This document shows positions 20,351-27,788 of a DNA stretch of 64,000 bases, one piece after another. The notes beneath the pieces were generated by a model. It was not told where the DNA came from. It saw nothing but the letters and a program-made list of their open reading frames with translations, and made no database searches. This DNA is from Candidatus Flexicrinis affinis (GTDB taxonomy: Bacteria > Chloroflexota > Anaerolineae > Aggregatilineales > Phototrophicaceae): positions 628,155 to 692,154 of the forward strand of contig JADJWE010000002.1 in assembly GCA_016716525.1 (NCBI GenBank), given 5' to 3'. Position 1 is the stretch's first letter, and each line of letters opens with the position of its first letter. Position numbers and translations under genes: made by a program.

Positions 20351-21808
20351 TCAGCGTGTCAACAGATGGACGACCTGTTCGCGGTAGTGAGGCGGCGTCA
20401 GCACGAGTACGCGATCGTACGGTTCGATGACGGTTGATCCGCGCGGCACCACGATCCGATCGCCACGACTGATCAACATGAGCAGCGTTTCAGGCGGCAG
20501 CTCAAGGTCAATGACTTGCCGCCCAAGCATCGAGCATGACGGCGCAACCGTCACCTCCAGCATATTGTCCTGAAACTTGCCACGGTCCAGCAGCTCGGGC
20601 AGCAGCGCCGGCGGGTCGATCGGACGAAGGTCTTGAAGCCGCAGCAGCCGTGCGACGGGCGTCACCGTTGTGCCCTGCAACAGCACCGAGACCAGTACGA
20701 TGAAGAAGACGACGTTGAAAAGAGTCTCGGCGACAGGAATGCCGGCCAACAGCGGAAATGTCGCGAGGATAATCGGAACCGCGCCGCGCATGCCTACCCA
20801 TGAGACATAGACGGCGACCCGCATCGGAACGCGCATCGCCAACAGCGGCACCATGACGCTGACAGGCCGCGCGATCAACATGAGGAAGACGGCGATCACC
20901 AAGCCCTGAGGGACGACCGCGACCAGCTCCGATGGAAAGACTTGCAGGCCCAGCGTGAGGAACATCACGATCTGCATCAGCCACGCGAGCCCCTCGTGAA
21001 ACTGAATCAGGCTGCGTTTATGGATGAAGTCGGACTGGCGCATGATGATGCCGGCTAGGTAAACGGCCAGAAATCCACTGCCCCCAAGCACTGCCGTGAT
21101 CCCATAGATCACGCCCACCAGCGCAATGGTCAGCACCGGGTACAGGCCATCGAATTCGAGCCGGATTCGGTTGATGGCCCACAGCATTAGCCTCCCCCCG
21201 CCGTAGCCGAACACGACGCCCAGCACCGCCTGCTGCACAAACAGTGGTATGAGGCCGAACGGCGAGGACACCTGCGCCGTGATCAACTGGATCATGCCGA
21301 TGGTGAGGAACACGGCCATCGGGTCGTTCGATCCGGACTCGACCTCGATTAGGGATTTCACACGTGGCACGAGGCGAATGCTCTGCCCACGCAGGATCGT
21401 AAAGACGGCGGCGGCGTCGGTAGACGCGACGATCGAGCCGAGCAGAATGCCCTCCATCGGCGGAAGCCCAAATACGAGGTGCGCGCAAAGGCCGACCAGC
21501 ACCGCCGAAACCACTACGCTGAACGTCGAGAGGATTCCGGCCTCGCGCCAGACAAGACGCACATCGGACCACTGTGTGTCGAGACCGCCGGAGAAAAGAA
21601 TGGCGACCAACGCCGTGACGCCGATCGCCTGAGTCAGCCATGGATTGTCGAACTGCAAGCCGCCCGGCCCCTCCGAACCGAGCAGCATGCCAATCGCGAT
21701 AAAGATGAGAAGCACGGGGATGCCTGCGCGCGACGCGACCTTGCTGGAAACGACGCTCACGCTCAATACGAGCGCGACGAACAGCAGGATCCATTCGATC
21801 GTTATCAA
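20351..21808 (-). CDS. Potassium/proton antiporter, CPA1 family (NhaP2/CvrA-like)
   Basis: The 485-residue protein is an intact cation:proton antiporter. About twelve hydrophobic segments precede a cytoplasmic TrkA_C domain (LEVTVAPSCSMLGRQVIDLELP). The family motifs GIPVLLIFIAIGMLLGSEGPGG, LFSGGLDTQW, SIVASTDAAAVFTILRG and VESGSNDPMAVFLT are present; the Asp residues in the last two belong to the ion-exchange site. In NhaP2-type proteins the role is K+/H+ exchange for pH and potassium homeostasis. Sodium specificity cannot be excluded. It marks the left edge of the frameshift-free part of the window. Confidence 0.9.
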   Translation of the reverse strand: MITIEWILLFVALVLSVSVVSSKVASRAGIPVLLIFIAIGMLLGSEGPGGLQFDNPWLTQAIGVTALVAILFSGGLDTQWSDVRLVWREAGILSTFSVVVSAVLVGLCAHLVFGLPPMEGILLGSIVASTDAAAVFTILRGQSIRLVPRVKSLIEVESGSNDPMAVFLTIGMIQLITAQVSSPFGLIPLFVQQAVLGVVFGYGGGRLMLWAINRIRLEFDGLYPVLTIALVGVIYGITAVLGGSGFLAVYLAGIIMRQSDFIHKRSLIQFHEGLAWLMQIVMFLTLGLQVFPSELVAVVPQGLVIAVFLMLIARPVSVMVPLLAMRVPMRVAVYVSWVGMRGAVPIILATFPLLAGIPVAETLFNVVFFIVLVSVLLQGTTVTPVARLLRLQDLRPIDPPALLPELLDRGKFQDNMLEVTVAPSCSMLGRQVIDLELPPETLLMLISRGDRIVVPRGSTVIEPYDRVLVLTPPHYREQVVHLLTR

Positions 21809-21922
21809 CCGGGGCAGCCCCCTTCAGATCCGAGCATGTACACCAGACGCAGAAGATTAGCGCGTCTTTCTGAGAATCGGCGTAAAATAGTGTCGTCTGA
21901 CACAACGCACCGGAGACTGCGC

Positions 21923-22753
21923 ATGACTGCGACGTTAGCCGACGATGTGTATGCTTACGGCCTCAGCCGCTACCCCGTCCCGTACGACTCGCTCATGGTC
22001 GATACGCCCCTCGCGCGCACGCATGTGCTGGTCAGCGGCCCCGCCGATTCTCCTCCTCTCATCCTGATCCACGGCGCAGGCATGAACGCGCTGGCGTGGA
22101 TCAATCAAGTCGAGCCGCTGAGCAGGCAGTTTCGCGTGTACGCGGTCGACCTGCCCGGACAGTCCGGCCTGAGCGATGCGGTGCGCATGCCTATGACTGG
22201 CAGCGGCGTCGCCGACTGGATGGCCGCACTGTGCGACGGCCTCGGGCTTGGCACCGTAAGCGTGTGCGGCGGATCGCTGGGTGGATGGGTGGCGCTCAAG
22301 TTCGCCAGCGCCTACCCGAACCGGGTCGACAAACTGGTACTGGTCGCGCCCGGCGGCGTGGTCAACGTCAACTGGCCCAAGTTCGTCAGCCTGTTGCCAG
22401 CCGTCGTCACGGGGAGAATGGACAGCTATCGCCGCTTCGTGCAGATGATGTCGGTGCGCGAGATCGCCGAAGACGTGCTCGACTTCCTCGTGCGCATGAT
22501 TATGAGCACGCCGGTAACTAAGGCCGTGGTACCGCTGGTGCTGGGCGAGGACGTACTCCGACACGTGCGCGCGCCGATGCTGGTCGTGTTAGCTGATCAT
22601 GACGAAATCTTCCCGCTGCAGCCCTTGAAAGCCCGCGCCGAGCACTGTTGGCCGGGTGCGCGCATCGTGACGATCGAAAACTGCGGGCACATGATCCCGC
22701 ACGATCGGCCAGACGTGTTCCTGCGCGAGGTCACGCAGTTCCTTTGCGCGTGA
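21923..22753 (+). CDS. Alpha/beta-hydrolase
   Basis: The 276-residue cytoplasmic protein has the canonical fold: LILIHGAGMNALAW (oxyanion-hole region), VYAVDLPGQSGLSDA, nucleophile elbow CGGSLGGWVAL (Ser), the acid segment VVLADHDEIFPL and the catalytic His in ENCGHMIPHDRP. The reaction could be ester, lactone or C-C bond hydrolysis; the substrate is not visible. The start at 21923 follows a CGGAG site. It is divergent from the antiporter and convergent with the SUMF1-like gene. Confidence 0.85.
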   Translation: MTATLADDVYAYGLSRYPVPYDSLMVDTPLARTHVLVSGPADSPPLILIHGAGMNALAWINQVEPLSRQFRVYAVDLPGQSGLSDAVRMPMTGSGVADWMAALCDGLGLGTVSVCGGSLGGWVALKFASAYPNRVDKLVLVAPGGVVNVNWPKFVSLLPAVVTGRMDSYRRFVQMMSVREIAEDVLDFLVRMIMSTPVTKAVVPLVLGEDVLRHVRAPMLVVLADHDEIFPLQPLKARAEHCWPGARIVTIENCGHMIPHDRPDVFLREVTQFLCA

Positions 22754-22785
22754 ACGCGAAGCCCGACGCGTGAGGGGGTTGGGCG

Positions 22786-23541
22786 CTAGTCCGCGTCGGT
22801 CGCCACGCGGAACCCGACTGCATAGCTGCTGTTCAAGGCGTTGAAGCCAAAGCGGTGAGACGCTCTTGCGTTGGCCGCATCGTGCCCCCATGATCCGCCG
22901 CGCATCGCCGGCCGGCCCGTCCCGGCCACCAGCATATTGGGCGGGTTCTCAAACTCGTTGGCACACCATTCGATGGTGTTGCCGGACATATTGACGACGC
23001 CAAATACGGTGTGGACCTCGCTGTACGTCGCAACGGGTACGGTACGGCCGATGCCGTTCTCGTAGGTGTTGCACTTCGCGTCGTCGAAGGCCGGCCCGAA
23101 CGGGTACACCCATCCGGTATCCCCGACGGCGGCCCACTGCCACTCCCACTCGGTAGGCAGTCGAACCGGCATCCCAAGCCGCGAGGACAGCCAGCGGCAG
23201 AACGCCATCGCCTCATACCATGTCACATCGGTCCGGGGACAGTCGGCCTCCGGCCAATGTGAGGGCTGTGGCGCAGCAACGCGCTCGCGTGCGGTGCGCC
23301 AATCCGACATGCCCATTTCCAGTTGTTCCGGCGTCAGGTCCGGCGTGTCAACATCCGCCCACCAGCGCGGATCGGTATAGCCGCCATCGGCGATGAATGC
23401 GTCGAACTCCGCGTTGGTCACGGCAAGCCGGGCAATGCGAAACGGCGCAACTGAGAATTCGCCTTTTCCGTCCGCAAGCGTGACGTGTCCGGCCGGAATC
23501 GGCATCCAGTCGATATGAGTTGGCGGCGCCGCTGGGATCAT
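22786..23541 (-). CDS. SUMF1/formylglycine-generating-enzyme-like protein
   Basis: The 251-residue product is a single FGE-sulfatase (SUMF1) domain: MIPIPAG-type N-terminus (DWMPIPAGHVTLAD), RLAVTNAEFDAFIADGGY, DVTWYEAMAFCRWLSSRLG, RLPTEWEWQWAA, NMSGNTIEWCAN and the closing RGGSWGHDAANARASHRFG ... GFRVATD. True formylglycine generators keep a pair of active-site Cys residues in the C-terminal part, which I do not find here, so it may instead be a non-catalytic or EgtB-like binding domain. No sulfatase gene is adjacent. The start follows AAGGAA. Confidence 0.85.
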   Translation of the reverse strand: MIPAAPPTHIDWMPIPAGHVTLADGKGEFSVAPFRIARLAVTNAEFDAFIADGGYTDPRWWADVDTPDLTPEQLEMGMSDWRTARERVAAPQPSHWPEADCPRTDVTWYEAMAFCRWLSSRLGMPVRLPTEWEWQWAAVGDTGWVYPFGPAFDDAKCNTYENGIGRTVPVATYSEVHTVFGVVNMSGNTIEWCANEFENPPNMLVAGTGRPAMRGGSWGHDAANARASHRFGFNALNSSYAVGFRVATDAD

Positions 23542-23631
23542 GGTCGAGTTCCTTGGTTGGGCAACGTGTGACGCGCACAGTGTACTCTCACGTTGTCTCC
23601 GGGGAAAAGGTCCGTTGGCCCTGTTGGACCG

Positions 23632-23659
23632 TTTACACACGCCCGAGGCGGGCTATACT
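23632..23659 (+). promoter_or_regulatory. Predicted gap promoter
   Basis: TTTACA (23632-23637) and TATACT (23654-23659) are separated by 16 nt and lie 36 nt before the gap start. The spacer contains the inverted repeat GCCCGAGGCGGGC (23641-23653), which could bind a regulator between the two promoter boxes. Confidence 0.55.
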
Positions 23660-23694
23660 AGGGAAGTCCCGTTCTCTAAGCTGGAGAGTTTGCA

Positions 23695-24693
23695 ATGGGC
23701 AAGATCGCAATTCACGGCTTTGGGCGTATCGGCCGCTCTTTGATGAAGGCTGGGCTCAAGGCGAATCTGTTCTCCCCCGTATCGGTCTCGGATATTCGTG
23801 ACATCCCGACACTCGCCGCGCTGTTCGAGGTCGACTCGAACTACGGGCGCTGGCACGAGAGCGTCGAAGCGACCGACAAGGGCTTCGTCGTCGGCGGGCG
23901 CGAAGTTCTGTACTTCAACACCCAGAACGAGCTGCCCAACTGGGGCGATCTGGGCGTCGACGTGGTCGTCGACTGCACGGGCCGCGCCACCCTTCGGGCG
24001 GGCGCACAGGCCCACCTCGACAAGGGCGCCAAGAAGGTGCTCGTCAGCGCCGCCAGCAAGTCGCTCAACGACTGCGACATCGTGCTGATGGCTGGCATCA
24101 ACAAGGAAGCGTACGACCCCGCCAAGCACCACATCGTCAGCATGGCGAGCTGCACGACCAACGCGCTCGCGCCGGTGGTCAAGGTGCTGCTGGAGAACTT
24201 CGGAATCAAGTCGAGCTTCTTCTCGACGGTACATGCCTACACCAACACGCAGTCGCTGACCGATCAGCCGATGAAGGACCGCCGCGATTCGTGGGCGGCG
24301 ACCGAGAACATCATCCCGTCGTCGTCGGGCGCGGCCAAGGCGCTGCTGTTCATTTGGCCCGACCTGAAGATCACCGGCAAGGCCTACCGCGTGCCTACCC
24401 GCACCGGCAGCATCGCCGAGATCAACGCCGTGCTGGGCCGTGACGTCACCGTAGACGAAGTCAAGGATGCGTTTGTCAAGGCCGCCGAGACCCCGCAGCT
24501 CAAGGGCGTCATGGGCGTGCTGCACGACGAATGGGCATCGGCCCGCATCGTCGGCGACCCGCACTCGTCGATCATCGACCTGCCGCTGACCTCGGTCATC
24601 GGCGGCAATCTGGTGTCGGTCGCGGCGTGGTACGACAACGAGATGGGCTACGCGACCCGCTTGGCGGAGATCGCGGCGTACATCGCCGGGTAG
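23695..24693 (+). CDS. gap: Glyceraldehyde-3-phosphate dehydrogenase
   Basis: The 332-residue enzyme oxidises glyceraldehyde 3-phosphate to 1,3-bisphosphoglycerate with NAD(P)+. The Rossmann start IAIHGFGRIGRSL, the active-site SMASCTTNALAPV (nucleophilic Cys), the catalytic His in FFSTVHAYTNTQS and the C-terminal WYDNEMGYATRL are all present. The residue after the dinucleotide-binding strand lies in SVSDIRD, leaving coenzyme preference open. It is a single-gene unit with its own promoter and a strong terminator, so it is probably not co-transcribed with the oxidoreductase that follows. Confidence 0.95.
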   Translation: MGKIAIHGFGRIGRSLMKAGLKANLFSPVSVSDIRDIPTLAALFEVDSNYGRWHESVEATDKGFVVGGREVLYFNTQNELPNWGDLGVDVVVDCTGRATLRAGAQAHLDKGAKKVLVSAASKSLNDCDIVLMAGINKEAYDPAKHHIVSMASCTTNALAPVVKVLLENFGIKSSFFSTVHAYTNTQSLTDQPMKDRRDSWAATENIIPSSSGAAKALLFIWPDLKITGKAYRVPTRTGSIAEINAVLGRDVTVDEVKDAFVKAAETPQLKGVMGVLHDEWASARIVGDPHSSIIDLPLTSVIGGNLVSVAAWYDNEMGYATRLAEIAAYIAG

Positions 24694-24714
24694 CTCGTCT
24701 GAGACTTAGTTTGC

Positions 24715-24755
24715 AACCCGGCCCGTCGGCACACGTCGACGGGCCGGGTTTATTT
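24715..24755 (+). terminator. Intrinsic terminator of gap
   Basis: A perfect 14-bp stem, AACCCGGCCCGTCG (24715-24728) with CGACGGGCCGGGTT (24737-24750), has an 8-nt loop and is followed by TATTT. Confidence 0.9.
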
Positions 24756-24863
24756 ACTGCGGCCGTCTGCGCCCGCATGCGCACTTGCAGTGCCCGCGCT
24801 ATACTCACCGCTCAACACGGGAGCGCCGTCCCTGAACGGCGTCAAACATAAAGTGAGGGCTTT

Positions 24864-25865
24864 ATGGAGTTCGGCATTTGTTTCAAAGGCGACATCTCGC
24901 CAAAACGAACCGTGGCGCTGGTCAAACAGGCAGAGGTCGCCGGGTTCACCTACAGTTGGTTCTACGACAGCCACATCCTGTGGCGCTCGCCATACGTCAC
25001 GATGGCGATGTGTATGGAACACACCGACAATATGCGCTTCGGCCCATGCGTGACCAATCCCGGCGTGCGCGACTGGTCGGAAGCGGCCAGCATCTTCGCG
25101 ACGCTCAACATCCAGAGCGGCAACCGGTTCGAGGTCGGGCTCGGGCGCGGCGACAGCTCGATGCGCGTGCTGGGCCGCAAGCCCAACACCGTCGAGCGCA
25201 TGGTGCAGTTCGCCCACGCCGTCAAAGGCATGGTGCGCGGCGATGCCATCCAGTACGAGGAAGACCTCGCCGAGGTGCAGTTCCCGTGGGCCAACGGCTA
25301 CGAGATGCCGGTGTGGATCGCGGCGTACGGCCCCAAGGCGCTCGGCGGCGCAGGCGAGGCCGGCGACGGCCTGATCATCCAACTTGCCGACCCGGGCCTG
25401 TGCACGTGGTTCATCGGTCAGGCAAAGGACGCGGGCGCAAAGGCAGGGCGCGATATGTCGTCGTACCGCGTGCTGAGCGCCGCGCCGGTGTGGGTCGGTG
25501 ATCACAAGAAGGGCATCGAGCAGACGCGCTGGTTCCCGGCGATGGTGGGCAACCACGTCGCGGACATCGTCGAGAAGTACGGCAAGAACGACCCCAACAT
25601 CCCCGCCAGCTTGACGAGCTACATCGAGGGCCGCAAGGGTTACAACTATAAGGAACACGCCAGCAAAGACGCCGACCATCTCGGCTTTATCACCGAGGAC
25701 GTGATCGAGAGTTTCGGCATCATCGGCACGCCGGAGCAGCACGTCGAGAAGCTCAAGGCGCTCGAAGCCGTCGGCGTGACTCAGTTCACGATCTACCTGA
25801 TGTGCGGCGAGGAAGAGCGCATCGTGGCCGAGTACGGCGAGCATGTCATACCGCACTTTCAGTAG
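24864..25865 (+). CDS. LLM-class flavin/F420-dependent oxidoreductase (TIGR03842-like)
   Basis: The 333-residue protein is a luciferase-like monooxygenase-fold oxidoreductase. MEFGICFKGD, the WFYDSHILWRSPYV block, RFEVGLGRGDSSMRVLGRKP and PVWIAAYGPKALGGAGEAGDG are typical. The nearest family by memory is the set often annotated as TIGR03842 F420-dependent oxidoreductases, which frequently lie beside hydantoinase genes. Here a dihydropyrimidinase follows 125 nt downstream, so participation in ring reduction or a related redox step of pyrimidine/hydantoin use is plausible but unproven. The start follows GTGAGGG. Confidence 0.88.
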   Translation: MEFGICFKGDISPKRTVALVKQAEVAGFTYSWFYDSHILWRSPYVTMAMCMEHTDNMRFGPCVTNPGVRDWSEAASIFATLNIQSGNRFEVGLGRGDSSMRVLGRKPNTVERMVQFAHAVKGMVRGDAIQYEEDLAEVQFPWANGYEMPVWIAAYGPKALGGAGEAGDGLIIQLADPGLCTWFIGQAKDAGAKAGRDMSSYRVLSAAPVWVGDHKKGIEQTRWFPAMVGNHVADIVEKYGKNDPNIPASLTSYIEGRKGYNYKEHASKDADHLGFITEDVIESFGIIGTPEQHVEKLKALEAVGVTQFTIYLMCGEEERIVAEYGEHVIPHFQ

Positions 25866-25975
25866 GAAGGAGTCAGGAATCAGTTGTCAGTAGTCAGAAG
25901 ACGCAGTGCGTTGTCCTGCCTTCTGACGACTGAAATCTGGTTACTGACTACTGAAATCTGACACCTGATTACTCT
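25866..25975. repeat. Short imperfect GTCAG-type tandem repeats
   Basis: The gap between the oxidoreductase and hydantoinase genes consists of imperfect direct and inverted copies of a 7-nt unit like GTCAGNN, for example AATCAGTTGTCAGTAGTCAG followed by the reverse pattern CTGACTACTGAAATCTGACA. Related short tracts occur at 7568-7596, 13137-13163, 14655-14752 and 37565-37595. Confidence 0.6.
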
Positions 25976-25990
25976 CCGAAGGAGATAACT

Positions 25991-27466
25991 ATGGGTACTC
26001 TGTTCAAGAACGGAACGGTCATTACGGCCAGCGACATGGTCAAGGCGGACGTGCTGGTCGAAGGCTCGACCATCAGTACGCTCGGGCGCGACATCAACCC
26101 CGAGGGCCACGAAGTCGTGGACTGCACCGGCAAGTACCTGCTGCCCGGCGGCATCGATGTACACACGCATCTGGAACTGCCGTTCGGCGGCACGGTCAGC
26201 AACGACGACTTTGACACCGGCCACAAGGCAGCGGCCTTCGGCGGCACGACCGCGCACATCGACTTCGTGATTCAGCCCAAGGGCGGATCGCTGCATGACG
26301 GGCTCGACGCGTGGCGCAAGAAGGCATCGGTCGCACAGATCGACTACGGCTTCCATTTGGCCGTGACCGATCTGCGGCCCGAGGTGCTGGACGAGATTCC
26401 CTCGCTGGTGCAGGAGGGCGTGACCAGCCTGAAGCTGTTCATGGCCTACAAGAACGTGTTCCAGATCGACGACGCCACGCTGTTCAAGACGATGGAAGTG
26501 GCGGCCAAGCACGGCATGATTGTGATGGTGCACGCCGAGAACGGCGACGTCGAAGCGAGCCTGACGCCGCGCCTGCTGGCCGAAGGCAAGACCGCGCCGT
26601 ATCACCACTACTTGTCTCGCCCGCGCGAGATCGAGGGCGAGGCGACCAACCGCGCCGTCGTGATGTCCGGCATGACCGGATGCCCCCTGTACGTCGTGCA
26701 CATGACGTGCGAGCCGGCGATTCAAGCCTTGCAGCGCGGACGTGCCGCCGGTGCGCCGGTGATGGGCGAGAGCTGCACGCAGTACTTCTTCCTGACCGCC
26801 GAAAAGCACCTCGGCGCGCCGGGGTTCGAGGGCGCCAAGTACATCTGTTCGCCGCCGATCCGCACCGAGTATGACCACGGCGTACTGTGGCAGGCGATCC
26901 GCGACGGGACGCTCCAGCATATCAGCACCGACCACTGCAACTTCTGGTTCGAGGGCGGCAAGGGGCCGTGGCAGGACTGGGCGCAGAAGCACAACGGTGG
27001 CAACTGGGTCGAGTTCGAGGCGCAGGACCCGTCGTATCGCCGCCCGGGCAAGGAGCTTGGCAAGGGCAATTTCGCCAAGATCCCCAACGGCATGCCCGGC
27101 CTCGAAGAGCGCATGATGGTGATCTGGGAGCACGGCGTCAACAAGGGGCGCATCTCGCCGCAGCGGTTTGTCGAGCTGATGTGCACCAACCCGGCCAAGA
27201 TCTTCGGCATGTACCCGAAGAAGGGCACGATCAGCGTCGGGGCGGATGCCGACATCGTGGTGTGGGACCCGAACCACAAGCACGTGCTGTCGGTCGAGAC
27301 GACGCACATGCGCACCGACTACATCGTGTACGAAGGCATGGAGATCACCGGCAAGCCCGTCAAGGTCTATCAGCGCGGGATCAAGCTGGTCGACGGCGAG
27401 CAGTGGCTGGGCCACAACGGCGGCGGGCAGTTCATCCACCGCCAGCCCAACGCGCCGGTGCTTTAG
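25991..27466 (+). CDS. hydA: Dihydropyrimidinase / D-hydantoinase
   Basis: The 491-residue amidohydrolase opens the ring of dihydrouracil, dihydrothymine or 5-substituted hydantoins. It has the metal-binding GGIDVHTHLELPF, the carbamylated-lysine region TSLKLFMAYKN, a metal His in VMVHAENGD and another in LYVVHMTCE, and the metal Asp in HISTDHCNF. The length and the order of these motifs match the cytosolic hydantoinase family rather than dihydroorotase. An excellent AAGGAG site precedes the ATG. With the oxidoreductase just upstream and the class III aminotransferase and NMT1-type importer at 10.9-18.5 kb, it suggests a reductive pyrimidine degradation pathway. No beta-ureidopropionase gene is visible in the window. 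Confidence 0.92.
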   Translation: MGTLFKNGTVITASDMVKADVLVEGSTISTLGRDINPEGHEVVDCTGKYLLPGGIDVHTHLELPFGGTVSNDDFDTGHKAAAFGGTTAHIDFVIQPKGGSLHDGLDAWRKKASVAQIDYGFHLAVTDLRPEVLDEIPSLVQEGVTSLKLFMAYKNVFQIDDATLFKTMEVAAKHGMIVMVHAENGDVEASLTPRLLAEGKTAPYHHYLSRPREIEGEATNRAVVMSGMTGCPLYVVHMTCEPAIQALQRGRAAGAPVMGESCTQYFFLTAEKHLGAPGFEGAKYICSPPIRTEYDHGVLWQAIRDGTLQHISTDHCNFWFEGGKGPWQDWAQKHNGGNWVEFEAQDPSYRRPGKELGKGNFAKIPNGMPGLEERMMVIWEHGVNKGRISPQRFVELMCTNPAKIFGMYPKKGTISVGADADIVVWDPNHKHVLSVETTHMRTDYIVYEGMEITGKPVKVYQRGIKLVDGEQWLGHNGGGQFIHRQPNAPVL

Positions 27467-27507
27467 AGTCAGAGCGGCACGAACGCCGCGGGGCGGTCCC
27501 AACAAGA

Positions 27508-27690
27508 CCTCACCCCCGGCCCGGCAGACCTCACCCCCGGCCCCTCTCCCGAGGAGAGGGGAGAAACACACGCCGGATTCGAAAGCCCCTCTCTTCGGGA
27601 GAGGGGCAGCGGAGCGTAGCGACGCGGGGTGAGGTCGGCAGCGCAGAGGGGCAGCGGAGCGCCAGCGACGCGGGGTGAGGTCGGCCGCGG
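27508..27690. repeat. MITE-like C/T-rich dispersed repeat, copy 3
   Basis: This copy is in opposite orientation to the one at 7598. It shows AGACCTCACCCCCGGCCC twice at its left end, the CCCCTCTCCCGAGGAGAGG hairpin, an internal ACACGCCGGATTCGAAAGCC stretch and two terminal CGACGCGGGGTGAGGTC ends. The doubled ends suggest nested insertion or tandem duplication of the element. It fills most of the gap 27467-27788. Confidence 0.75.
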
Positions 27691-27728
27691 AGTAGCGTTT
27701 GGGGCAAGGCATATCTGCGCAATAGACG

Positions 27729-27761
27729 AACGCGGAGCGGTCAGGTCGACCGCTCCGCGTT
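27729..27761. terminator. Long hairpin between convergent genes, probable terminator
   Basis: AACGCGGAGCGGTC (27729-27742) pairs perfectly with 27748-27761 over 14 bp with a 5-nt loop. The T-run is weak on either side, so termination on the hydantoinase side or the TSP3 side is likely but not certain. Confidence 0.6.
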
Positions 27762-27788
27762 GTGTTCCGCCAACTTCGCTAGGGACGG

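Noticed and set aside
27508..27690. CRISPR array
   Set aside because: Repeated units are inverted, unequal and lack spacers of uniform length; they belong to a dispersed MITE-like family. The GTCAG repeats are also too short and irregular.
25880..27712. Long reverse-strand frame of about 600 codons opposite the dihydropyrimidinase gene
   Set aside because: It is a mirror of the hydA codons plus repeat sequence; no motif or ribosome site supports it.
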